DNA of 64,000 bases, taken from contig NZ_JAIMID010000018.1 of assembly GCF_019966535.1 (NCBI RefSeq), positions 62,001 to 126,000 of the forward strand. Reading direction: 5' to 3'. The stretch is from Mesobacterium pallidum (GTDB lineage Bacteria; Pseudomonadota; Alphaproteobacteria; Rhodobacterales; Rhodobacteraceae). Within the stretch, counting starts at the first letter, position 1. Every line of letters starts with the position of its first letter. The notes under the pieces are model-generated. The model ran no database searches, was not told where the DNA came from, and saw only the letters and a program-made list of their open reading frames with translations. Below are positions 56,968 through 64,000 of the stretch, one piece after another. A program made the position numbers and the translations under genes.

Positions 56968-58927
56968 AGGCAAGATTGCCCTCGGTGTGCTGAGCCTCGT
57001 GCTGGTCGGCCTCGCCATGGGCTATGTCGTGGCGACCGGCTTTGTCGTGTTCCGCTATGGGCTTTCTCCCACGCGTTTCGACGTCACCCTGCTTGCCCGC
57101 GAATATCGGGGTCTGTCTCAGTCTGCACCGAAGGACTTCCTCTGGGTGAACCTCATCCTTGGCGGCTTCGGCCTGGCATCGCTGATGCTGAGCGTCACGC
57201 TTCTGGGGGATGCATTGACCCGCTTCGGGACGACGCATTGGCAGACCCGCGGTGAGATGAAGAGGAACGGTTTCTTTGCCAAGCCCGGCGGCGGCTTCCT
57301 TCTGGGCAAGCTCGGCTCCCCGAAATCCAGGCGCCCGTTCCTTGTCTCAAAAACCTTCCCCCACGCGCTGATCGTGGCGCCTACAGGCCGGGGCAAGGGC
57401 GTGGGGTTCGTGATCCCGAACCTGCTGACCTACAAGGGCTCTGCCGTGGTGCTCGACGTGAAAGGCGAGAACTTCCGCGAGACCTCGCGCTTCCGCGCCA
57501 GCATGGGGGACAAGGTGTTCCGCTTCGCGTCGACCGACTGGGACCGACCGACACATCGCTACAATCCGCTTGCGCGCATTGCTGCCATGACCAACCCCGA
57601 CCGGCAGCAGATGGAGCTTAAACTCACCGCGAAGCTCTTCCTGCAGACCGACAATGAAAAGCTGAGCGGGCTTTTGGCCGGGGGTATCGACCTCTTCGTG
57701 GCGGCCGGCCTTCTGGCCTTCGAGCGCGGCGTGCCGACCATCGGCGAGATCTATCGCATCACAGCCTCGGGGGGCGACAAGCAGAAGGAATATCTGAAGC
57801 GTTCGCAGGAGGTGAAGAACACCTCGGCCAAGCTGATCTTCGAGCGCATGGCTTCGACCAACAATGACACCCTGACCTCCTACCTCTCGCTTCTCATGAC
57901 ATCGGGTCTCGACACCTGGGACAACCGCGCGATCGACACGGCCACCGCGACCTCTGACTTCTCCTTCCGGGATATCCGCCGCCGCCCACATGCGATCTAT
58001 CTTGTGGTCGAATCCGAGATGATTCGACCGCTGGCTCCGCTGATCCGCCTCTTCTTTTCGGACCTGATTGCCTCGTTGCAAGCACAGGAACCCGGCGATG
58101 ACGAGCCTTGGCCGGTCATGATCATGCTCGACGAGTTTGACCGGCTCGGTAAAATGCCGATCGTCGCCGAGAGCATCAAGACGCTACGCTCCTTCGGCGG
58201 CAACCTCGCCATCGTGACCCAGACGATCCCGGCGCTGGACGAGATCTATGGTGAAAACACCCGCAGGTCGCTGCAGGGCGGCGCGGGCGTGAAACTCTAC
58301 CTCACCCCGTCCGAGCAGAAGACTATCGAGGAGCTGAGCCAAGCAGTCGGCAAGACCACCAAGCGCGTGGTGACCCGCTCCCGCGCGGTCGGGCGCAATC
58401 CGTTCGAAGGACGCAGCGTTTCGGAGAGGACCGAGGACACCCCGCTCCTGACCGAGGATGAAGCCCGACGCATGGACCTCGACGAGGTCATCCTTGTGAT
58501 CGACGCGCAGATGCCGATCCGCGCAAGAAGGGTGAAGTATTTCGAGGACCCTGCCCTGAAGGTGCTGCACGCGGGTCAATCGGGAAGCTTCCCGTATCCG
58601 GACGAGGACGGGCTGCGGCGGGACCGGCAGTTGAGCGAGACTCGGGAAACGGTGGAGAAACTCAGGCTGGAGATACGGGAGGTGCGGGCGGCAAGTGTCT
58701 CGCGGGAGGAAGTCCAGAACGCGCCTAGGTCTATGAATAACTTACCCAAGACCGTCCCTAACATTTCAGCGAAGGCACGAGGCCGCGCGGCTCGTGCTGC
58801 TGCGAGTGGCGGTGGCCAGGGTCAGTTGACGCTTGATATCGAGGGATTGGAGATCACGGACGCAGATCAGATAGCGCTGATGGCGGCCGTTCAGACGACG
58901 AGATCCATCATTGCCAAGCATGGGTGA
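56960..58927 (+). CDS. traG: Type IV coupling protein (VirD4/TraG family)
   Basis: A 655-residue inner-membrane ATPase. It has N-terminal membrane helices (about 7-29 and 60-82), Walker A in VAPTGRGKGVG (near 141-149), the family motif GSAVVLDVKGENFRETS and Walker B MIMLDEFD (near 389). The C terminus is polar and varies. It links the relaxosome to the mating channel and pumps DNA. ATG 56960 overlaps the relaxase gene. No mating-pair-formation genes (virB) lie in the window, so the channel may be encoded elsewhere on the plasmid or supplied by another. Confidence 0.93.
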   Translation: MDKGKIALGVLSLVLVGLAMGYVVATGFVVFRYGLSPTRFDVTLLAREYRGLSQSAPKDFLWVNLILGGFGLASLMLSVTLLGDALTRFGTTHWQTRGEMKRNGFFAKPGGGFLLGKLGSPKSRRPFLVSKTFPHALIVAPTGRGKGVGFVIPNLLTYKGSAVVLDVKGENFRETSRFRASMGDKVFRFASTDWDRPTHRYNPLARIAAMTNPDRQQMELKLTAKLFLQTDNEKLSGLLAGGIDLFVAAGLLAFERGVPTIGEIYRITASGGDKQKEYLKRSQEVKNTSAKLIFERMASTNNDTLTSYLSLLMTSGLDTWDNRAIDTATATSDFSFRDIRRRPHAIYLVVESEMIRPLAPLIRLFFSDLIASLQAQEPGDDEPWPVMIMLDEFDRLGKMPIVAESIKTLRSFGGNLAIVTQTIPALDEIYGENTRRSLQGGAGVKLYLTPSEQKTIEELSQAVGKTTKRVVTRSRAVGRNPFEGRSVSERTEDTPLLTEDEARRMDLDEVILVIDAQMPIRARRVKYFEDPALKVLHAGQSGSFPYPDEDGLRRDRQLSETRETVEKLRLEIREVRAASVSREEVQNAPRSMNNLPKTVPNISAKARGRAARAAASGGGQGQLTLDIEGLEITDADQIALMAAVQTTRSIIAKHG

Positions 58928-59148
58928 GCGATTTCACACCTTTTAAGGTCAGGCTGCGCCAGCGTTTTCTCAATAGCACATGATCTGCGCAAGGGAGCGA
59001 CCCAAGCACAATAGAAGTCGCTATCTTCACACCTCTACATTGTTAGTGGTTTGGAAAGGGGAGTGCAGTTGCATGACCAGCCGGGTACTGCCATAGCCCT
59101 CGCTATCGCGGACTGGAACAAGTGCCGACAGGCTGATAGCGCACGGAG
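58928..59148. other. Intergenic region between transfer and transport genes
   Basis: 221 bases, relatively A+T-rich near the left end. No gene or clear terminator is seen. Confidence 0.3.
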
Positions 59149-60513
59149 ATGCTTGCTGCCACCCTCCTCACTCTGATTCTGCCTCTGATGCTTTTGATCC
59201 TGGGCGCTTTCCGGGGCCTCTCTGTCATGGTGCTAGCGCCGCTTTGCGCGACCCTTGGTGCGACTCTCGCGGGCGAGCCAGTTCTTGCAAACTTTACCGA
59301 ACGGTTCATGCCGGCACTTGGCGATTTCGTGATTGCCTTCTTTCCACTTTTTGTTCTTGGAGCAGTGTTCGGGCGTCTGATGGAGGTCACTGGCGCGGCC
59401 CATACCCTTGCTCAGGCAATCATTGCGCGGCTTGGCACAGGCCAGGCAATCCTCGCCGTCGTGCTGTCCTGTGCCATACTGACCTACGGCGGGGTGTCGC
59501 TTTTCGTTGTGGCATTTGCTGTCTTCCCGCTGGCCGTTTCGCTGTTTTCGGCCGCGAAGCTCCCGCCTCAATTGATCCCGGCCGCGATTGCGCTTGGCGC
59601 ATTCACCTTCACAATGACTGCGCTCCCGGGCACGCCGGCCATTCAGAACGCGATCCCGATGCCCTATTTCGGCACATCGCTCTACGCTGCACCTGGATTG
59701 GGATTGGTGGCCGCCGCAATCATGGCGGTGGGTGGCATTGCTTATCTGAATTGGGCCGCAGCGCATCTTGCGGCCATCCCGCTTCCGGCCGACCGCCAGC
59801 AGACTGTGCGAGAGTCGACCCGGATTCCCCTCATTGTCGCGGTGTTGCCTGTCCTTGCCGTGCTCGTGCTCAACTATCTGTTTGCGGTCCGGCTTATTCC
59901 GGTCTGGAAAACGGACTATCTCGCCGATCCGGTTTGGGGAGGGGTCTCGATGGATGAAGTGAGCGGCCTCTGGGCGCTGATTTTGGCACTGACGGGGGCG
60001 ATCTTGTTGCTAATGGCGTTGGCCGGACGCCGCCTCGACAAGCCGGGTGCCGTGCTGGCGGAAGGCGCCGAAGCGGCGCTCATACCGCTTTTCAATACCG
60101 CGAGCCTGGTTGGTTTCGGAGCGGTGATCGCGGCGTTGCCAGCGTTCGCAGGCCTGCGCGAATTGATCGAAGCCATCCCTGGAGGTCCGGTTGTGGGGCT
60201 CGCCTTGTCGGCAACCGTGCTTGCAGGCATCACTGGATCGGCTTCAGGCGGCATGACCATCGCACTCGACACGCTTGGACAAAGCTACCTTGAAGCCGGC
60301 CGCGCGGCGGGTGTGGATCCCGGCGTCCTTCACCGCGTAACGACGCTCGCGACCGGCGGGCTCGACGCACTGCCACATAACGGTGCCGTCGTGACCCTTC
60401 TGAACATCGCAGGCCTTACACACCGGCAGGCATATGGACCGATTTTTATCGTCGCCGTTGCGATCCCGCTGGTCGCTCTCTCGGTCGTTCTTGCGATACA
60501 GGCCTTAATCTAA
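59149..60513 (+). CDS. GntP-family permease
   Basis: A 454-residue polytopic inner-membrane transporter with about 12 hydrophobic segments. Family features include VIAFFPLFVLGAVFGRLMEVTGAAHTLAQAI, CAILTYGGVSLFVVAFAVFPLA, and the SASGGMTIALDTLGQSYLE segment with LPHNGAVVTLL near the C terminus, typical of the GntP gluconate/organic-acid:H+ symporters. The substrate cannot be told from sequence. ATG 59149 follows directly on CGGAG, so spacing is poor; a downstream start is possible. Confidence 0.88.
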   Translation: MLAATLLTLILPLMLLILGAFRGLSVMVLAPLCATLGATLAGEPVLANFTERFMPALGDFVIAFFPLFVLGAVFGRLMEVTGAAHTLAQAIIARLGTGQAILAVVLSCAILTYGGVSLFVVAFAVFPLAVSLFSAAKLPPQLIPAAIALGAFTFTMTALPGTPAIQNAIPMPYFGTSLYAAPGLGLVAAAIMAVGGIAYLNWAAAHLAAIPLPADRQQTVRESTRIPLIVAVLPVLAVLVLNYLFAVRLIPVWKTDYLADPVWGGVSMDEVSGLWALILALTGAILLLMALAGRRLDKPGAVLAEGAEAALIPLFNTASLVGFGAVIAALPAFAGLRELIEAIPGGPVVGLALSATVLAGITGSASGGMTIALDTLGQSYLEAGRAAGVDPGVLHRVTTLATGGLDALPHNGAVVTLLNIAGLTHRQAYGPIFIVAVAIPLVALSVVLAIQALI

Positions 60514-60646
60514 GGGACGCCTGTTGCAGGCCGGCGACATGGCGATCACCCTGAGCCTCAAAAGAGTCTTGGGTGGGACGGGTTCATGTCAATACATGGC
60601 GGCTTTGAACGCCTTCGTGGCGCCTGAGTATCAAAAGGATTGTAAT

Positions 60647-61093
60647 ATGTTTCTCTCTATAGCCGTTTCCGTCGCACTCTTCGTCGCCACAGCCTATTTG
60701 CATCTGATGTCCCTGCGCCTCTGCTCAGGCCGCATGGCATCGGTTCCAATGCGGCCGCATACGCGCGTGCTTTCCATCGTGAGTCTGTTGTTTGTCACCC
60801 ATCTGTTCCAGATCGGGCTCTTCGCGGGCGGCTTCTGGATTGCGAGGGCGTGGTTCGGGATCGGTGGCTTTGAGGGGTCCGACATGGCACACCCGCTCGA
60901 CTACCTATATTTCTCGGCCGTCATGTACACATCGCTCGGGATCGGAGATATCGTCCCGACCGGTCATCTGAGATTTCTCGCCGGTGTCGAGGCACTGAAC
61001 GGGCTTTTGATGATCGCTTGGTCTGCGTCCTTCCTGTTTGCGACAATGAACCGTCTTTGGGACTGGGAACCTTGCGTTGAGCCCAAGGACTAG
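60647..61093 (+). CDS. Ion channel-like two-helix protein with non-canonical selectivity filter
   Basis: A 148-residue membrane protein. Two N-terminal hydrophobic segments (about 3-21 and 42-64) precede a pore-like region with YFSAVMYTSLGIGDIVP (near 103-119) and a last helix. The Ion_trans_2 potassium channel signature TxGYGD is replaced by TSLGIGD. No ligand-binding or regulatory domain follows. ATG 60647 is preferred because the AAGGA ribosome-binding site fits and the longer start at 60524 adds unlikely sequence. It may be an ion channel of unknown specificity. Confidence 0.75.
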   Translation: MFLSIAVSVALFVATAYLHLMSLRLCSGRMASVPMRPHTRVLSIVSLLFVTHLFQIGLFAGGFWIARAWFGIGGFEGSDMAHPLDYLYFSAVMYTSLGIGDIVPTGHLRFLAGVEALNGLLMIAWSASFLFATMNRLWDWEPCVEPKD

Positions 61094-61110
61094 GAATGCG
61101 CTTACCTTCT

Positions 61111-62268
61111 CTATGGTCGGACCGATCGCCGTGTTTTGAAAGCGACGATGCCGAGAAATGCGGCGGAAGCTGAACTGCTCACGACTGCGAGTTTTGCCGT
61201 TGCGGCGATCGGGGTTGCATCGAAGGCCGCGCCGACGATGAACAAGCTCATAGTGAAGCCGACACCAGCCAGAAGTGCGACCCCGAATACGTCTCGCAGC
61301 AAAGTGTCCGGAGGAAGTGTTCCGATGCGCAGACGAAGCGCCAGAAGTGTTCCGCCGAGAATTCCCAAAGGCTTTCCGACAATCAAAGCAATCGCAATGC
61401 CGACTGCGACAGACCATGCCTGTCGGTCAGCAGGAACAAAATCCAGCATAACGCCGCCGTTGAAGAAGGTGAAGATCGGCACGACAAAGAACAGAGCAAA
61501 TGGCGAAACGCGCCGCTCGGCGCGCGCTGTCGCTCTTGGCGGAAACGACGACAGCGGCAGAAAAAACCCGACAATTGCCCCTGCAATCGCTCCTTCGAGA
61601 CCGGTCAGTATAAGTCCTGCCCAGAGAACGCAGCCGAAGGCGAGGTAAGGCACGAGCGATGCTCTTCGGGTTCGATTGAGTAGAAATAGACCTGCCAAGC
61701 CGCCAACCACCATCCAAAGCGGCCAAAGCTGATCGAACGATCCGTAGAACAATGCGATGACAATTACTGCGCCGAGGTCGTCGAAAACCGCGGCGGCCGT
61801 CGCAAAGGCGATGATCGCAGGACCAAGCTGACCCGAAAACAGCGAAAGGACGCCAAGGACCAAAACGATATCTGTCGCAATGGGGATCGCCCACCCACGA
61901 AGGGCGACTGTATCTCCGAAATTGACTCCAAGATAAATGGCTGCCGGAACAATCATGCCGCCGAGTGCCGCACTTGCCGGAAGCACGGCCGCGCCGGGTT
62001 CGGACAGCGCACCTCGGCTCAGCTCATAATTTGTATGGATGCCAATCAGAAAGAAGAAGACCGTCAGAAGGCCCTGATTGATCCACTCGACCAGAGGGGC
62101 TTCGATTGCCCACGCGACCGGTCCCACTCGCAGAGGCAGATGGTGAACAAGCGCGTAGGTATCCGCCATCGGCGAATTCGCGGCAACCATACCCAGAGCA
62201 AGACCGACGAGCATTGCAAGACCCGCGCGCCGCCCATCGCGAACCGATTGTGTGACATGATCCGTCAA
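61111..62268 (-). CDS. nhaA: Na+/H+ antiporter NhaA
   Basis: A 385-residue polytopic antiporter. Characteristic motifs are AIPIATDIVLVLGVLSLF (transport Asp pair region with the family TD), FFFLIGIHTNYELSRG and the FNGGVMLDF segment. NhaA exchanges Na+ for H+ and controls sodium and pH tolerance. A TTG start at 62268 overlaps the upstream APC permease stop (TTGA) and gives normal length; the longer reading to 62493 lies inside that gene. Convergent with the channel-like gene, with an 18-base gap. Confidence 0.9.
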   Translation of the reverse strand: MTDHVTQSVRDGRRAGLAMLVGLALGMVAANSPMADTYALVHHLPLRVGPVAWAIEAPLVEWINQGLLTVFFFLIGIHTNYELSRGALSEPGAAVLPASAALGGMIVPAAIYLGVNFGDTVALRGWAIPIATDIVLVLGVLSLFSGQLGPAIIAFATAAAVFDDLGAVIVIALFYGSFDQLWPLWMVVGGLAGLFLLNRTRRASLVPYLAFGCVLWAGLILTGLEGAIAGAIVGFFLPLSSFPPRATARAERRVSPFALFFVVPIFTFFNGGVMLDFVPADRQAWSVAVGIAIALIVGKPLGILGGTLLALRLRIGTLPPDTLLRDVFGVALLAGVGFTMSLFIVGAAFDATPIAATAKLAVVSSSASAAFLGIVAFKTRRSVRP

Positions 62269-63608
62269 CTGTGGGCGGGCCCATCTTGAGGTGCCAGCCA
62301 ACGCGACAGGTAGGCGCGTTCGAACAGAAAGACGCCGAGGATCGCGAGGGCCGCATAGGCGACGATGGCCGGATCGCTCTGCAGCTTCATGGCGGTGAAA
62401 GCGACGAGAACAATTGCATCGAACCCTAGCGCCGCAAGAATGACGACGCCAGAGGCGCCGATTTCCGTCCGGCGGAACCGCCAGACACCCCAATGCACGA
62501 CCATATCCATGATAAGGTAGAAAAACGCCCCCAGCGACGCGATCCGGCTCAGATCGAAGAACACGGCGAGAAAGGATGCGATCACCACCGTGTAGACCAG
62601 TGTATGCCGTTGGATCGGGCCGGACATGCCGAAATGGCTATGCGGGATCATCTTCATATCCGTCAGCATCGCCAGCATACGCGAGACGGCAAAGACACTC
62701 GCCAGCACCGCCGAGGCCGTTGCCACAACGGCCAGCAACACCGTCAGCAGGAAGCCCACCTGCCCCAATGCCGGTTCCGCCGCCTCGGCCAGCGAATAGT
62801 CCTTGGCGGCAATGATCTCGTCTATGGTCAGGCTGGAGCCGACACCGAAGGCCACGAGCAGATAGACGACGACGCACAGCGCAATCGAGATCATGATCGC
62901 GCGACCGACGTTGTGGTTGGGGTCGGTGATCTCGGCGCCGCTGTTGGTGATTGTCGTGAACCCCTTGAACGCAAGAATGGCTAGTGCGACCGAGGCAACG
63001 AAGCCCATCGCGCCAAAGTCGACCGCGTCCTGCGACGCGGCGGCGAAGTCGAAGCCGCTCGACCACAGGGCTGCGATCCCGAAGAGCGCGATGCCACCGA
63101 TCTTGATTGCGGCCATGACCATCGAGAACAGCCCGATCGACCGGTTGCCCGCGATGTTCACGAGGAAGGCAAAAACGATCACCCCAACAGCTAGGATGGG
63201 CACAAGCGGCCCGCCCTCGATATCAAAGGCGCGCAAGAGGTAAGTGGCAAAGGTCCTGGCGACGAGGCTTTCGGCGATCACCATGCTGAGCGCCATAAGA
63301 AGCGCCGCACCTGCCGCAACGGCCCCCGGTCCGTAGCATTTTTGCAGGATCATGCCGATGCCCCCTGCTGAGGGCCAGGCATTGGACATCTTGATGTAGC
63401 TGTAGGAACTGAAGCCGGTGACGACAGCCCCGATGATGAAGGCAATGGGAAAGAGCGGCCCGGCAAGTTCGGCGATCTGACCCGTCAGGGCAAAGATCCC
63501 CGCTCCGATCATAACGCCGGTCCCCATGGCAACCGCACCGCCGAGCGTAATGGAATTCTTCTTGTAGCCGTCGCCGCCGTGGTCGTGGTTCATTTCGTTC
63601 CTCGTCAT
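62265..63608 (-). CDS. APC-family amino acid/polyamine permease
   Basis: A 447-residue transporter with about 12 transmembrane helices. The first helix has the APC glycine motif GTGVMIGAGIFALTG, and the helix 6-region motif reads AILAFKGFTTITNSGAEITDPNHNVGRAI. The N terminus carries His-rich NHDHGGDG. Substrate is not inferable. It is translated before nhaA with overlapping codons, so both may act together in pH homeostasis. Confidence 0.9.
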   Translation of the reverse strand: MTRNEMNHDHGGDGYKKNSITLGGAVAMGTGVMIGAGIFALTGQIAELAGPLFPIAFIIGAVVTGFSSYSYIKMSNAWPSAGGIGMILQKCYGPGAVAAGAALLMALSMVIAESLVARTFATYLLRAFDIEGGPLVPILAVGVIVFAFLVNIAGNRSIGLFSMVMAAIKIGGIALFGIAALWSSGFDFAAASQDAVDFGAMGFVASVALAILAFKGFTTITNSGAEITDPNHNVGRAIMISIALCVVVYLLVAFGVGSSLTIDEIIAAKDYSLAEAAEPALGQVGFLLTVLLAVVATASAVLASVFAVSRMLAMLTDMKMIPHSHFGMSGPIQRHTLVYTVVIASFLAVFFDLSRIASLGAFFYLIMDMVVHWGVWRFRRTEIGASGVVILAALGFDAIVLVAFTAMKLQSDPAIVAYAALAILGVFLFERAYLSRWLAPQDGPAHS

Positions 63609-63617
63609 TCTCGTTTC

Positions 63618-64000
63618 TCAATTCGGCTTTTGCCGAGTGTTCGTGTCAATCGACTTCGTTTCGGGAAAGTGGCGACGCAGACCAGTCAGCGCTTGCGCGA
63701 AATCGAGGTGGTCAACGATTGAACTGCCCCCTATCTGACGCGCATCGCCGGAACGAATTGCCTCAACCGTCAACAATATCATCGCACCCGTCAAATCTGC
63801 CTGATCGCCGCCCTCGAAAAGGTGCGACGCAATCTCCTTGCCATCGCGATCGAATGCAACCGCCGCAATCCGTGTTCTTGTGGGCCCGATTTTGGGCAGC
63901 CACTGTGAAAGCTTTGTCAATCGCGGGGAATGCCTTGCTATCCACCGTTCGAGCCCAAGCCGTTGTGCCACTGCAAAAAGGCGGGTGACGAAGGGCGGAT
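63618..64000 (-). CDS. Partial protein, open beyond the right edge
   Basis: The frame is open at 64000 and ends at 63618, so only the last ~127 residues are visible. They include LTKLSQWLPKIGPTRTRIAAVAFDRDGKEIASHLFEGGDQADLTG and an IVDHLDFAQALTGLRRHFPE end. Without the start no family is certain; a weak resemblance to the C-terminal part of saccharopine-dehydrogenase-like oxidoreductases is noted only as a guess. It lies nine bases upstream of the APC permease gene, so it probably shares its transcript. Confidence 0.5.
   Translation of the reverse strand, partial: PPFVTRLFAVAQRLGLERWIARHSPRLTKLSQWLPKIGPTRTRIAAVAFDRDGKEIASHLFEGGDQADLTGAMILLTVEAIRSGDARQIGGSSIVDHLDFAQALTGLRRHFPETKSIDTNTRQKPN

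Noticed and set aside
1..64000. CRISPR array, rRNA or tRNA genes
   Set aside because: No regularly spaced direct repeats and no sequence resembling tRNA or rRNA was noticed; tRNA prediction software was not available.

Overview
The window looks like part of a RepABC replicon (large plasmid or chromid) of an alphaproteobacterium, most probably Rhodobacteraceae. The support is a compact repA-repB-repC cassette with repeated parS-like palindromes and a counter-transcribed RNA, GC-rich DNA, a block of hypothetical genes of the kind carried on rhodobacteral plasmids, and a MobC/relaxase/VirD4 set beside a ParA (VirC1-like) gene. Family calls come from motif and domain recognition by eye; no database search was run. 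No rRNA, tRNA or CRISPR array was seen.

Region 1 (1-19419) is a copper and periplasmic redox island. A truncated CopA ATPase (leaving the left edge) and copZ diverge from CueR-like operators. Two divergent transcription units follow. The minus-strand unit (7332 to 1760) encodes an L,D-transpeptidase, three CxxCH cytochromes, a cytochrome c'-like protein with a methionine-rich insert, a multicopper oxidase and a DsbA-like protein. The plus-strand unit (7487-10910) encodes a small membrane protein, a lipoprotein, a second DsbA-like protein and a DsbD/ScsB-like reductase. A second minus-strand unit (17639 to 10941) encodes a response regulator, a sensor kinase, a SHOCT protein and an incomplete cytochrome c maturation set (ccmF, ccmG, ccmH, ccmI). 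Facing it on the plus strand are a Met-rich EF-hand protein, a DUF302 protein and a rhodanese/oxidoreductase chimera. A 15/16-identical box lies in both divergent promoter regions, so one two-component system may control the whole island.

Region 2 (19671-25544) holds an HTH protein with a palindromic operator, a serine recombinase and the repABC module. Region 3 (25636-45035) is a plasmid backbone block: a large ParB-like protein, an H-NS-like protein, SSB, a DUF932 protein, a RadC-like protein, several small conserved genes, a methyltransferase/strawberry-notch helicase, a TOPRIM protein, a DUF2493 protein and a WGR protein. Many of these genes share structured or repeated leaders. A HExxH protein of lower GC (31452-32525) stands out as an insertion.

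Region 4 (45347-51743) is a defence-like island: an Mrr-like nuclease, TcmP and a three-Cys-motif DUF5131 protein in tandem, then a DarT/DarG toxin-antitoxin pair and an IS30-family element. Region 5 (51840-58927) is the mobilisation region, with a candidate oriT, mobC, relaxase, VirD4/TraG coupling protein and a divergent ParA (VirC1-like) pair. Region 6 (59149-64000) is a transport cluster: a GntP-type permease, a K+ channel-like protein, NhaA, an APC permease and a partial protein leaving the right edge.

The two best candidates for an undescribed system are (a) the copper-oxidase/cytochrome/thiol island under one two-component system, which could couple periplasmic copper oxidation to electron transfer, and (b) the nuclease-TcmP-DUF5131 cassette beside DarTG.
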